DNA of 64,000 nt from the NCBI GenBank assembly GCA_030765065.1, contig CM060981.1, forward strand, positions 228,849,152 through 228,913,151, written 5' to 3'. This DNA comes from Deroplatys truncata. Its lineage: Eukaryota; Arthropoda; Insecta; Mantodea; Mantidae. Each line of letters opens with the position of its first letter. Within the stretch, counting starts at the first letter, position 1. Position numbers and translations under genes: made by a program. The notes under the pieces are model-generated. The model searched no databases. It worked only from the letters and a program-made list of their open reading frames with translations, and was not told where the DNA came from. This document shows, piece by piece, positions 45,722-56,229 of this stretch.

Positions 45722-45925
45722 ACAAGCCGTGTGTTGGACAGGGTTGGAAAGGTAGAATTAGGCGACTGAAAAATTCAATGCCATAGCCGGAATTTGAACG
45801 ACGGATCTCACGGTCTCCGTCCGGTTGTTCTAACCACTGAGCTACCATGGCAACATGCCGCCACGTCACTTAATTCTCCAGCTGATTCGCATTTTTTCCC
45901 GGTAAACCATAAGGAGATCTCAAAT
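45722..45925 (-). mobile_element. SINE-C copy 3
   Basis: Independent copy of the 31.7/32.4-kb family. The 72-nt tRNA-like segment at 45780-45851 has ends GCCATGG / CTATGGC that pair with one G-U. The right flank GGTAAACCATAAGGAGATCTC and left flank AGCCGTGTGTTGGACA are shared with the other copies. Flanking ORFs are shadows. Confidence 0.75.
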
Positions 45926-46160
45926 TGTATTGAGATGGCAAAGTTCTTTGTTGTGCTGAACTTTAGGCATCTAGTAGGCTGCTGGGAATGTCGCATCTAC
46001 TCTGTGTTATACATAGCGACTTCAGGCTGTAACGAAATGAACTGTGAGTTTGGATCTGCAGAGATCGCACATTGGAGGATGGTCACGGTTGAGGAGATGT
46101 TTTTACCTTAATGGAAGTATGTCCAATATGTACGAGGTAATACAGCTTGGTCTTTGCGTT

Positions 46161-46397
46161 AAAATAAATGAGTCGAATGATATTAAAAGCCTTCACTTAC
46201 GTTATGGTGGTAAAAGTTGGACGATCGTTTCGAGACTTCAAGGGCTCATCATCGGCACAGAGGACGACTGAATCTTCCCACTGAATTCAGTCTATCCTGT
46301 GCCGATGATGGAGACCTTGAAGTCTCGAAACGATCGTCCATCTTTTACCACCATGATGTAAGTGAAGGCTTTTAATATCATTCGAGTCATTTATTTT
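46161..46397. repeat. Long palindrome, ~113-bp arms, ~9-nt loop
   Basis: Left arm 46161-46273 (AAAATAAATGAGTCGAATGA...) and right arm 46283-46397 (...TCATTCGAGTCATTTATTTT) are near-perfect reverse complements with a few differences. The centre is CTTCCCACT. The outer ends AAAATAAATGA/TCATTTATTTT would suit a hairpin-type MITE. No target duplication is clear. Confidence 0.92.
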
Positions 46398-47186
46398 ATC
46401 ATTAACTCTTCACTGTTAATATTGTCCTATTTCAACTTATGCGGTTGAAATGATAGTGTTTTAGGAAATGTAGACATGGTTTAACCTGCTTCTAGATCTG
46501 GCTTTCCATGTTTGTCTCGATTGATTAATGCAAGTGTTTTAATGAAGTTGATGAAGTCCGTGTGTGGAATCTTGATGTCCTGAGGGGGATGTTTGGTGGT
46601 TTCTTTGGCTGCTTTGTTCTTCTCCTTTGAATGTTAATTTTGGTCTTCCTGTTGTTTGTCTTTCTTGTGCTTTCTTAGTAGTCCTATGTAGACAGGTTGG
46701 CAGCACTGTAGTTTTCTATGTTTATCTTAATCACAATCACAGTATAAAAATGCCCTAAGGTGAAGTATTTAACAACTATTTGAAAGTGAAAAGATGTTTG
46801 GACTAGATTTATTTAATTAAGCATCAAAATTTACAATCTGGAATATTTCACAATGGAGAAGAATGGTTGGTTTAAAGTATGGACGGTTAAAACTGAAAAT
46901 GGTTTGACAAAGCTTGGTAAACGAAATGACTTTCATAAAATTACAAGATTTTGAGCATCAAGGAAACAGTTAAAAATTTCATATCCTAAAAATACGTATT
47001 AGTCTTCTATCAGTGGTAACAAAAGTAACAATAAAGTGTTTATTATTAAAAGTAAAGTTTTATAAAGCAAGAAGTAATGAGTCCATGATGTAATAAACCC
47101 ATTGAAACAAATCACATCAACAAAGATAATATAGCATTTTTTCATTAAAAGTAGCTCTAGATTAGATCAAGAAGTTGTAATACAAA
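46398..47186. other. No recognised gene
   Basis: One Lys-rich ~50-codon open stretch on the minus strand (about 46665-46515, ending in a stop) is unrecognised. The rest is AT-rich. Confidence 0.35.
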
Positions 47187-47922
47187 TGAGGAAAGAATCT
47201 GACGTGTTACACTCGCATAGCTTTCTCTACTCTTGTATAAACTAGTTTTACAAACGCTTACTCTCCATCTACTTCATGTTAATCGAGATATTCAGATGTT
47301 TATCTTATTGCTTATTTTCTTGTAGGTGCAAGGGGAATATGGTAGGCTTTAAGCAACACTCAGATGATTTAAGAGCTGGTTGCTATGTGGAGCATTCCAT
47401 TCTCTTTGCATGTCCAGGACATAAAAAAACGAATAACGAATTCCCATTTGAGAAAAAGTATAAGAACTGGAAAATTCAAACAAACAATCTACATCTTTTT
47501 GTGTAGTAAAATGTTGTTTATCTCTTACAGTTTATCAGTTATGGAAAAGCCATTCAGAAAAAGAGGAATTTTGGGGAAATTCCCATAAAATTCAAAATCA
47601 GCATTTTATTTGTCATGAAAATATCTTAAATATATGATATTTTAATTAAAATCGTTAGAGCCATTTTTGAGATAATCAAAATTTTCAAAAATGTTTCCAT
47701 ATATACAGGTAGTCAGTTGTGGGGAGATTTTCTTAAAAATCTTCGTGTCGCATCTTTGGGAGATAATGAACCTAAAACCAATTTTGGTATTTATCCACAC
47801 ACTGGCCTTTTTCCAAAAACTTATTTTATTCAGGGCACCTCAAAACATGTATCTCGGTATCGAATGTTTAGGTGGAATGCAATACTTTCCCTACTTACTA
47901 TACGTAGTAAAGAAAGTAATAA
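47187..47922 (-). mobile_element. TXa repeat with short internal losses
   Basis: Begins AATCTGACGTGTTACACTCG and ends ACTATACGTAGTAAAGAAAGTAA. The CA tract and ~40 bp around it are deleted (CACACACTGG remains near 47800). The terminal A5 runs have mutated. Confidence 0.85.
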
Positions 47923-48373
47923 AGTGTTAATTATTAAAATGAAGTCTTATAAAGTAAGAATTAATAAACCCATGGAAACAAATGACATTTCCAACAAAGA
48001 TAATATAGTATTTTTCAGAACAACAACTCTTAGATTAGATCAAGGAGCTATAATACAAAAACGAGGAAGAAAGGAAGAAATAAAGAAGGAAAATACTGAT
48101 TAATATGTAACAAAATTTGTATGTCCTAACAATTAAACATAAAATAAATAATTGAATGTATTGGATAACTAGTAGTGGTAGTGGTATTTATTAAGTACTT
48201 AGTATTACATTAATTGCATAAACACAGTCACATGGGTCGTAAGACCGTACATGCTATCTAGAAAAATACCTGGTCTGTCGACCAGAAAACCACTATTTTT
48301 ATAATCACCACACTATATACGTACATATAAAATTGCAAAAAAACAAAAAACAAAAACACTCTGAATGACATAC

Positions 48374-48415
<42 letters not shown>

Positions 48416-48865
48416 GCACACAAGTGTTCAAGCACCACATGTATTTAAAGAAAATTTACATAAACACGTTATCTCTTAGTACACGTACTTCCATAAAGTA
48501 TGTGCCCAAGCTTGGCCAGTTTTGGTTGTTTAGAATCAAGCCCCAGCATGTCCTCCGTCTGTTGGAAGCCAAAAATATTTCCGGTAATAATTTTTTCCTA
48601 ATACCCTTCGTCCACACGCGAGCTGCCAAAATATGCGCCCAGTCTTCTTGTTCCCCGCATAATGGTCAAATCTTCCTGCCATCATCATCAACAATCTTGT
48701 GAGCTTTCCACCCTTCCAACCTAAGCCATTATGCTGACATTAAAGAGATCTTAGTTACCTCTGGAAGGCATAAAATAAAGAAAATAGTTTTTGTAAATTG
48801 GTTAATGAGAATAAAAAGGTTGTATTGACGTTCTTAAACTGGTATTATTTCTTCTCAAAGATATT
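47923..48865. other. No gene; (CA)n microsatellite
   Basis: Contains (CA)n at 48377-48411 outside any TX copy, and a small hairpin CTGGTC-TGTC-GACCAG at 48270-48285. Confidence 0.5.
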
Positions 48866-49133
48866 AAATTGAGTTTTGTTTATAGACGCTCTTTAACTGC
48901 TGCGGTCCTGAACGTCCTATTCTATATTGTGCGTGAAAAACCGGTAAGTTTGCTCAGAGGTCTCCTTATCAAGCTTGAGTTCCCGTAAATCTACGACATG
49001 GGACCATCCCCTTTACTTCCCTTCCAAAGGAAGCCATGCAAAGGATTTATGCACCCGAAAAAATTCATCGCACTCCGCCGGGTTTGAACCCACGACCTCG
49101 GGAACTGAAGGCTAGCATGTAAACTACACCATT
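48866..49133 (-). mobile_element. SINE-B copy
   Basis: Antisense SINE-B from TTAAATTGAGTTTTG (3' end) to the head at about 49133. The B-box GGTTCAAACCC lies at 49091-49081 and the head CCTTCAGTTCCCGAGGTCGT is recognisable. The A-box side is decayed. Confidence 0.8.
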
Positions 49134-49183
49134 TCTTGCCAACTGAGATTTTCTCTATAAATAGATAGCGCGAATGTGACAAG

Positions 49184-50092
49184 TGATGCAGTATTTTTAA
49201 CACTTAAATAATATCAGTCTGATTATATAATTTAAAATATAATTACACCCCGCCTTAAAGCAATATGTGTATAATATAATATATAAAATGTGTGTAACCG
49301 TCATTGTATTGTGTTTATATTATTGTGTACATGTTGAATAATGTTAAGTGAATGTATTAGGTAATTTAACAATGTAGGAGCTCTAAGAATACAAGCCGAA
49401 AGTTGCTAACAATGAGATAACAATGTGGTAACCTTGGGGCAATAATGAATTAGAAAGTTTAATAATGCTACTAATATATCTTGGAACAATGTAATATTTA
49501 AAACAGTTTATAAATAGCCAATCAATAACTAGAAAAAGCTTAAGTTAAATAAAAGTATTCTATTGCAGTAAAATTAGCCATTCACAGACTTGAAATTGTG
49601 GAAATATACTAATTTAAGCGGTAAACGCCAGACGATAGAAGATAGCATACCTGAGCAGTTCGTTCGCTGGGTACGTATTAAATGTGTCTCATAACAAATG
49701 CATTACAGCGTGAATAATATAAAGTTTGCTTGTTAAAAAGTATAAGTAGCAATAATCTCACAACTCTACAGTAGGCTATATCAGTGAAGTGTTATTTAAT
49801 CGTGTGAAAGATTAATAAAACGAAGTTAAATATTGTTATAATTTGTGAAAGCCTTCATTCTTTAGCTGCACCACTCCCTGCTAAGAGATGCGTGTTTCTG
49901 CAAATTAATACTGACGCAGCCGAGGCAAACATACATATATAATATTTAAAGAAACATTCAAATTATAAAGTTGATTTTTTTAAAATGGGGCGAAGGCCAC
50001 CGGAAAAATAAACGTGAGGGCGAAGGCCACCGGAAAGTCTGTATCGTACGTGGTTGCAACTACTTCAAGTTTTGGTTCCCCAACAGTGGAAC
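49184..50092 (+). mobile_element. LTR (884 bp) plus primer-binding site, copy 2
   Basis: From TGATGCAGTATTTTTAACAC (49184) to ACTACTTCA (50067), then a primer-binding-like TGGTTCCCCAACAGTGGAAC (50073-50092). It is collinear with 20720-21616, including the AATAAA (49814-49819) and the doubled GGGCGAAGGCCACCGGAAA motif (49987-50036). No downstream gag/pol was seen. Confidence 0.5.
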
Positions 50093-51160
50093 CACAATAC
50101 ACATTCTTCACAAGTCACTTAGCTGCATTCACGAGAAGTCATCATTACAAACTGTGGTGTTTGTGATTGTTCAATAGTGCCTTTGCTTTTGCTTGTTTTC
50201 TCAGTGCTTTTATTTCGCTCTTTATAGTGTTCTGAGGGTTTTAATTAACTCTTAAATGTCTCTTAGGTGAATGTTTTAATTATAGTCATTTGAGTCCATA
50301 AAGCTACCCTGCAACGTCGGGTAAACGATATGGTGTATCCATAAAGGTCTATTTTATGCTGTCTCGTATTCCAAGCACAATATTTCGAGGTTTACTTAGA
50401 GTTCGTGCAGCGGTGAATAAGCGGGAAAAACACATGTATGTTGCAGGGATTTTACGCCTGTTTTCGCTGCAAAGCGGAATCTCAGTAAATAAAGCGCGGG
50501 ATGCTCTTAGGTGTAACGGACTGCAATAGTAAACATTACATGGCAGTTGCATCATGCCGTCATAGTCATAGCTTAACAATGGATAGAATGAATTAAGCCC
50601 ATGTGCAGACAATAGAGCCGAAAGGCGTGTGGAGGTCTGCATTGTGGATGGGAGATGGGAGCCCGAGGCAATATTTGGGTGACATGTAGTGCGCTAGTGA
50701 TGCATGCTTCTTTCAGCTGAGGCGGCGTAATGCATCACGGATATGCAATGTGCTCTTTGTGGAGTTCAGAGCGTAGCTAAAAGTTTGCTTGATCACTCGA
50801 ATAGGAGAAGATACAAATTGCCGAGATAATTTCTGTGCACTAAATTGGAATTAGCTTTTTGGTCGACCACTGAACTAGAATGGCATCCACGGTTATACTT
50901 CAGCGACTTGTTATGACCTTACTCCTCTGCACGAGAACTCTCCTAAACCTTTTAACACCTTCAAATCTGCAGCCCATTTTCATGTATTCTCCAGATAAAA
51001 ATGAAATATATGTATTTAAAATAAAATAACTTCTCTTCATTGTAATTTTAATTTTCTAATAAATGTGGTTCATTCCTATGCTTTAATAGGTCTTGTTTTA
51101 CGTTACCTGTAAAAATTAAAAATACAGTATGGACTTAATAGTACTGCCTTCTGTTAAACT
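50093..51160. other. No recognised gene
   Basis: The first ~50 bp may be retrotransposon leader. The rest is unassigned. Confidence 0.4.
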
Positions 51161-51389
51161 GCTCACAAATACGCGAGCAGTCCGGTTCAAACCCGGCGGA
51201 GGGCGGTAGTTTTTTTCGGGCGTAAAAATCCTTAGTATGGGTTCCTTCAGAAGGGAAGTAAAGTCAGTGGTCTCGTGTCGTAGATTTACGGCACATAAAA
51301 GAACCTCAAACCGGATAAAGAGGCCTCTGAGCAAAACTTCCGCTCTTTCACGCCAAGAATCATAGTAGTTAAAAGAGGGCTCACAATAC
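51161..51389 (+). mobile_element. SINE-B, 5'-truncated, with target duplication
   Basis: The SINE-B body (51173-51378) starts just before the B-box (GGTTCAAACCCGG, 51183-51195). Direct repeats GCTCACAAATAC (51161-51172) and GCTCACAATAC (51379-51389) flank it. The right duplicate holds the TA where the neighbouring MITE inserted. Confidence 0.8.
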
Positions 51390-51895
51390 ATGGTTATTCA
51401 AAAAGAGGAACCAGGCTTTAAATATTTATTTCTAATGAACGACAATAGATGGCGACAAATACGATACATTATTGAATAGAGAAAGGTTCAACATTTTATT
51501 CTGTGTGTTCAAAATGAGCACCATTTGTTATGCGAGGACGACCAGTGCTTTTCCGTTTGCATACGCATAACCGCCTTCTACGAATTTATTGTATCAATTA
51601 TTGTAAATTTTTTATGACGAGGCAGCTCGTTGTTGAACTTACAATGAAATGCATGCTGCAATGAAACAATGGATTCTCTCTATGTATAATGATGCACACA
51701 AAACGACTTCTCCTGTGGCGTCGTCATTTTCTCGTAAACAAATACAGCGCCGCTGTAGGCAGAATGGAACTAATAGATGGGGCTTAAAACTTTTAAGTTT
51801 GCTCTATTCAATGATGTGTCGCATGCGTCGCTATCTATTGTCGTTGTTTGGAAAATAAACATTTAATCTGTGTTCCTTCTTTTTGAATAACCCTG
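51389..51895 (-). mobile_element. Mariner-like MITE, 507 bp, ~110-bp inverted repeats
   Basis: TA flanks at 51387-51388 and 51896-51897. The ends GGTTATTCAAAAAGAGGAAC and GGTTATTCAAAAAGAAGGAA begin long inverted repeats that stay alignable to CATTATTGAATAGAG / CATCATTGAATAGAG, about 100 bp in. Between them the minus strand keeps the transposase N-terminus MTTPQEKSFCVHHY (about 51728-51687). A STGRPR motif follows, fused to a C-terminus TNGAHFEHTE. The bulk of the catalytic domain is gone, so it could only move using another copy's transposase. Confidence 0.85.
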
Positions 51896-51897
51896 TA

Positions 51898-52133
51898 TAT
51901 AAAAAGGACTCAATTTACGCGATAGTGCAACACATGGCCTGGTCCTCCGATTATTTAATTACACATAATTAACAAGACAAGTTTAATTCGTAAAAGCTCA
52001 AAGCTTTGAAATTATAGTGTGATCGACCAAACAGAGTGTATGCAAATGCACTATAATGTATGAAGACGCTCGTATGAAAATTATAAACCTCGCTACCTTT
52101 GGTTTCATAAACATACTCGCGTCTTAATTACTA
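51898..52133. other. No recognised feature
   Basis: Short unassigned spacer between the MITE and SINE-A. Confidence 0.4.
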
Positions 52134-52450
52134 CCATTTCAGTTTCTTTTTAGTTCCATTTATACCCCGCCTTTAACTGCATTGGTCTTGTCGGTGGCAT
52201 TTCCTTTAGAACTTATTACCTATTGGCAATGGTGTTAACTCGTGTAACTCTTATCGTTGGGTTTCTTACACTTTGGTTTTTAACCATTAGATCATACCCA
52301 CATACACTCATACTTCCAGACTCTGGAGAGGATAAGGAATAATCTGGGCTAGAGATTCCCCCCGCAGCCGGGAATCGAACCCGGGATCCCTAGTACAACA
52401 GGCAGGTGCTCTACCGACTGAGCTACGGGGCCAGCCATTACAGTCTTGTT
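52134..52450 (-). mobile_element. SINE-A, full-length reference copy
   Basis: Element about 52151-52433. The head on the minus strand is GGCCCCGTAGCTCAGTCGGT (A-box TAGCTCAGTCGG, 52424-52413) with a consensus B-box GGTTCGATTCCC (52381-52370). The acceptor-like ends CCCCGTA / TGCGGGG and a perfect T-stem are present, but the anticodon arm is imperfect. An imperfect ~15-bp duplication (CCATTTCAGT.. / CCATTACAGT..) flanks it. I call it a SINE head and not a functional tRNA because the body matches five other copies. Confidence 0.88.
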
Positions 52451-52781
52451 GCGTAAAGTACTATTAAAACATAGTGAAAATTAGTAGATAGTATCGTAAT
52501 GCCTCTGAATAACATATAATATGGTGGGTTAAATTAAGCTGTACAGCGGGGTCGCAGATGCAGTGTATATAATAGCCGGACTCTGCATGTACATAATTGA
52601 AATTGGTATTTATCACACACCTTCGCTTACCAATAAAAATTACATGTAAGTCATATGACCAGGATGTATGCATTGTCTCAGCTAGTGGATATTAACAATT
52701 GCATGCACATACTGTACTGTACTCTTTTACCCTACCATCCATTATACTTCATATCAGACACGCCTAGGGACAACGAGTAGG
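52451..52781. other. No recognised feature
   Basis: Unassigned. Confidence 0.4.
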
Positions 52782-53072
52782 ACTGTACTAGTCGGCCACG
52801 ATACGAGGGTGGGAAGAAACTAAAAATTACGGAACAAGTAGGCGGGTCTTCGGAAATATAGCTAGGTAAAAAAAAAATCGAAGTTCCGATCTGAATTTAC
52901 TAGCAAACCTAAGGCCTGGAAATGTAGTACAGTTTTCATTGTGCAACTGTACATACCCTTGTCTGGGCCTTGCCCCTCATTCCTCTCTGACACCTAGACC
53001 GATAACAGGCGTGTCAACAAAAGCCCCTGCTCCACCAAGCGCACTCATATCGTGGCCGACTAGTACAACAGT
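52782..53072. mobile_element. Small TIR element (MITE-like), ~290 bp
   Basis: Inverted terminal sequences share TACTAGTCGGCCACGATA at 52786-52803 and its reverse complement at 53047-53064. Similarity extends outward to CTGT. There is no ORF. A possible 5-bp duplication (GTAGG/GTACG) is uncertain. Confidence 0.65.
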
Positions 53073-53399
53073 ACGTTTTGTTTACATCTGACACGTCACG
53101 AATAGGTTTCACAATTGAGGTTCTAATATGATGGATTTACAGAGGGTTAGCAATTGTTAGACTCGAATACATTTCTACAGTAAAAATGATTGTAAGCCCT
53201 GAGCTTGAAAATAATTTACGAACATCTAATTTCAAATATACACCGTATGTGAATGCGTATTAGTTACTTTTAATTGTGAGTATTTCTTTCCTCGAATAAC
53301 ACTAATACATTAGTAATTTTTCTTGATGAGACTTCTTTTTTCCAACCGTGACTTCAAAAATCTACACAGAACAAAGGTTCACATCTTCTTTTTCTCCTT
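53073..53399. other. No recognised feature
   Basis: Unassigned. Confidence 0.4.
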
Positions 53400-53494
53400 T
53401 CAAGGATTAGGTCATATCACCTGTTCCGGTCTCTAGCCATCTCTTGCGTAGTCTTCCTAAACTTCTCCTCCCTGTCAGTTGCTAGTTCATTATC
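53400..53494 (-). pseudogene. LINE 3' coding end, separated by a TXa insertion
   Basis: The minus strand reads QLTGRRSLGRLRKRWLETGT and then a stop, the typical R.P..Y.P.G.R..GRP..RW ending of this LINE type. It continues in frame from the RT fragment at 54353-54962 if the intervening TXa is removed and a single A5 is kept. Confidence 0.8.
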
Positions 53495-54352
53495 TTTTTA
53501 CTTTCTCTACTACGTATAGTAAGCAGGGGAAGTATTGTATTCCACCCAAAAATTCGATACGGAGATATCACCAAAAATACATGTTTTGATACCCCCTAAA
53601 TCCAACAAAAGCATTTTTGGAAACATGTCCGTGTGTGTGTGTGTGTGTGTGTGTGTCTGTGAACAGCATAACTCAACGAACATTCGGATAAACACCAAAC
53701 TTGGTATTTAGGTTCAGTATCTTCCAGAGATGCGACACGAAGGTTTTCAAGAAAATCCCCCCACCCTAGATTACCCTTTACATGGAACGTTTATCGAAAA
53801 TTTTAATTTTCTCAAAAATGGCTCTAAAGTTTTGATAAAAATTTCATATGTTTAAGATATTTTCATGACAAATGAAATGTATATCCCGAATTTTCTGGGA
53901 ACGTCTCCAAAAATATACCTCATTGTGAACGACTTTTGCATAACTGGTATTCCATAAGAGATAGATAAAATTTTACTACACAGAAAATGTAGATCGCGTT
54001 GAAATACACAATTTATGTCATATACATTGTTTTTGTCGACTGAACAATTTTCGAAATATTGCCTGTTATTCCCTTAAATTTTCCAATACTTATACTTTTT
54101 CTCAAATTCGTTATTAATTTTTTTGTCCTGGTAATGCAAAGGGAATGGAATACTCCGCATAGCAACCAGCTTTTAAAACATTTGACTATCGCTTAAAACC
54201 TACCATATTCCCCTTGCATCTACAAGAAAATTAGCAATAAGATTAACATCTCGATATCTCGATTAACATGAAGCACATGGAGAATAAGCGTTTGTAAAAA
54301 TAGTTTGTATAAGACTAGAGAAAGTCATGTGAGTGTAACACATCAGATTTTT
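53495..54352 (+). mobile_element. TXa repeat inserted into a LINE ORF
   Basis: Full-length TXa with T5 at each end (TATC-TTTTT-ACTTTC and CAGA-TTTTT-GGTATT). The GT tract is at 53633-53656. The interruption lies between the RIPK and the following K/I codons of the LINE. Confidence 0.95.
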
Positions 54353-54962
54353 GGTATTCTATCGTCTGCCATTCTATGAACATGTGGTTTCCAATTTATT
54401 TTATTTTCATCAGTCTTATCGTTTACTGATACAGTATTCAAATGTGATCTTATTGATTCATTTCTTATTTTGTCAGCTCTAGTGCATCCTATTACATACC
54501 TCAAATATTTCATTTCGGCGGACTGAATACGTGATCTCTCTCTTTTTGTTGTTGTCCACGACTCGGAACCATATAACACGGTAGGTAAAACCATAATCTT
54601 ATAGAAACTAATTTGTGTTTCCTTTCTAGTTTTCTTCCTAGTGTTCTTCTAATCGTTCCACAAATGGTTTGAAACCTATTAACTTTCATCTCGATGTCTT
54701 TGTAAAATTTAAAAGTAACGTCACATCCTAGATAATTGAAGTGGGTTTCCTGTTGTAATATTTTATCATTTATTGGTATATTTGATGTAACGAGGTTCTT
54801 ACCTTGAAAAGCCATTGTCTTTGTTTTATTTATAGATATAGTTAAATTGTAATGCATTGCATTTTGGCTTAGTCTATGTACTGCTCTTTGTAGATTATCT
54901 TCTATTTCTTGTATAACTATTTGATCATCGGTATATAGTAAAGTACTAGTAAAGTTCCACAT
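54353..54962 (-). pseudogene. LINE reverse transcriptase palm/thumb, interrupted by TXa
   Basis: From 54962 the minus strand reads LLYTDDQIVIQEIEDNLQRA, the catalytic Y(A)DD with A changed to T. ISINKTKTMAFQG, HFNYLGCDVTF and NRFQTICGTIRRTLGRK follow. After a frameshift comes MVLPTVLYGSESWTT...IQSAEMKYLRYVIGCTRADKIRNE, ending HRMADDRIPK at the TXa boundary. The motif order is that of a non-LTR RT C-terminal half. The endonuclease and fingers are missing (5' truncation). The frame shift near 54590 alone would inactivate it, before or after TXa arrived. Confidence 0.88.
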
Positions 54963-55116
54963 TATATAACAAATATCTGGCTCATTTAATTTCCAGATCT
55001 AAGATCTGTTTTATGACAAACTTGATATAAATTTGCCAACATTTCTTAGAAGAAAAAATATATCATTCTATCCAGTAGTTTGAGATAAAAATGTTGACTC
55101 TGTAGGTAGACTCTAC
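54963..55116. other. No recognised feature
   Basis: Short unassigned spacer; possibly the left border of the truncated LINE. Confidence 0.35.
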
Positions 55117-55972
55117 TTTTTACTTTCTCTACTACATAGAGCAAGTAGGGGAAGTATTGTATTCCACCCAAAAATTCGATACCGAGATGTCACCGGAAAT
55201 ACATGTTTTGAGACGCCCTGAATCCAAAAAAATCGTTTTTGGAAACACGTCCGTATGTATGTATGTCTGTGTGTGTGTGTGTCTTTGAACAGCATAACTC
55301 AGAAAGGAACAGTCGGATAAACACCAAACTTGGTATTTAGGTTCAGCATCTTCCAGAGATGCGACATCAAGGTTTTAAAGAAAATCTCCCACCCCAGATT
55401 ACCCTTTACATGGAACATTTTTCGAAAATTTTAATATTCTCAAAAACGTCTCTAACGAATTTGATTAGAATGTCATATGTTTAAGATATTTTCATGACAA
55501 ATGAAATGTATATCTCGAATTTTCTGGGAATGTCTCCAAAAGTATTCTTCATTGTGAACGACTTTTGCATAACTGGTAAAAAGAGATAGACAAAATTTTA
55601 TTACATACAAAATGTAGATCGCGTTAAAATACACAATTTATGTCATATACATTTTTTTTAAGTGAACCATTTTCGAAATATTGAGTGTTATTTCCTTAAA
55701 TTTTCCAATACTTATACTTTTTCTCAAATTCGTTCAATTTTTTTGTCCTGCTAATGCAAAGAAAATGGAATACTCCACATAGCAACCAGCTCTTAAAATA
55801 TTTGACTATCGCTTAAAGCCTATCAATTCCCCTTGCATTTACAAGAAAATTAGCAATAAGATTAATATCTCGATATCTCGATCAACATTAAACATATGGA
55901 GAATAAGCGTTTGTAAAAATAGGGTGTACAAGAGTAGAGAAAGTCATGTGAGTATAACACATGATATTTTTT
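55117..55972 (+). mobile_element. TXa repeat
   Basis: Full length: T5-ACTTTCTCTACTACATAG to GAGTAGAGAAAGTCATGTGAG...ACATGATA-T6. Short (GTAT/GT) tract at 55253-55283. Confidence 0.92.
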
Positions 55973-56229
55973 ATATAGACTGTTCTAATTCTGAATGGTG
56001 CAAAATTCTGTAAACATTTATCACTCTAAGGTTTCATTTTCTGGGAGGCGAAGTCTTGGACACTAAAACAAAATTTTGCGTAGAGCATAATAATTTTCAG
56101 AATCTGTAATGATGACACATGTAGCACAGTAAAATGGTTTCTGTGACTCCTCCTTCCAAAGTGTTTATTTTGGTACTGACTTTCTACTCCACAATTTTCT
56201 GCATGTTGTTTAGCCACGTCCAATAAACT
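55973..56229. other. No recognised feature
   Basis: Short unassigned spacer. Confidence 0.4.

Noticed and set aside
48377-48411. (CA)n as a regulatory Z-DNA element
   Set aside because: A simple microsatellite; nothing in the surroundings suggests a promoter.
52361-52436. Functional tRNA gene
   Set aside because: A and B boxes and T-stem are excellent, but the anticodon arm does not pair well and the sequence continues into a SINE-A body shared by other copies with a flanking duplication.
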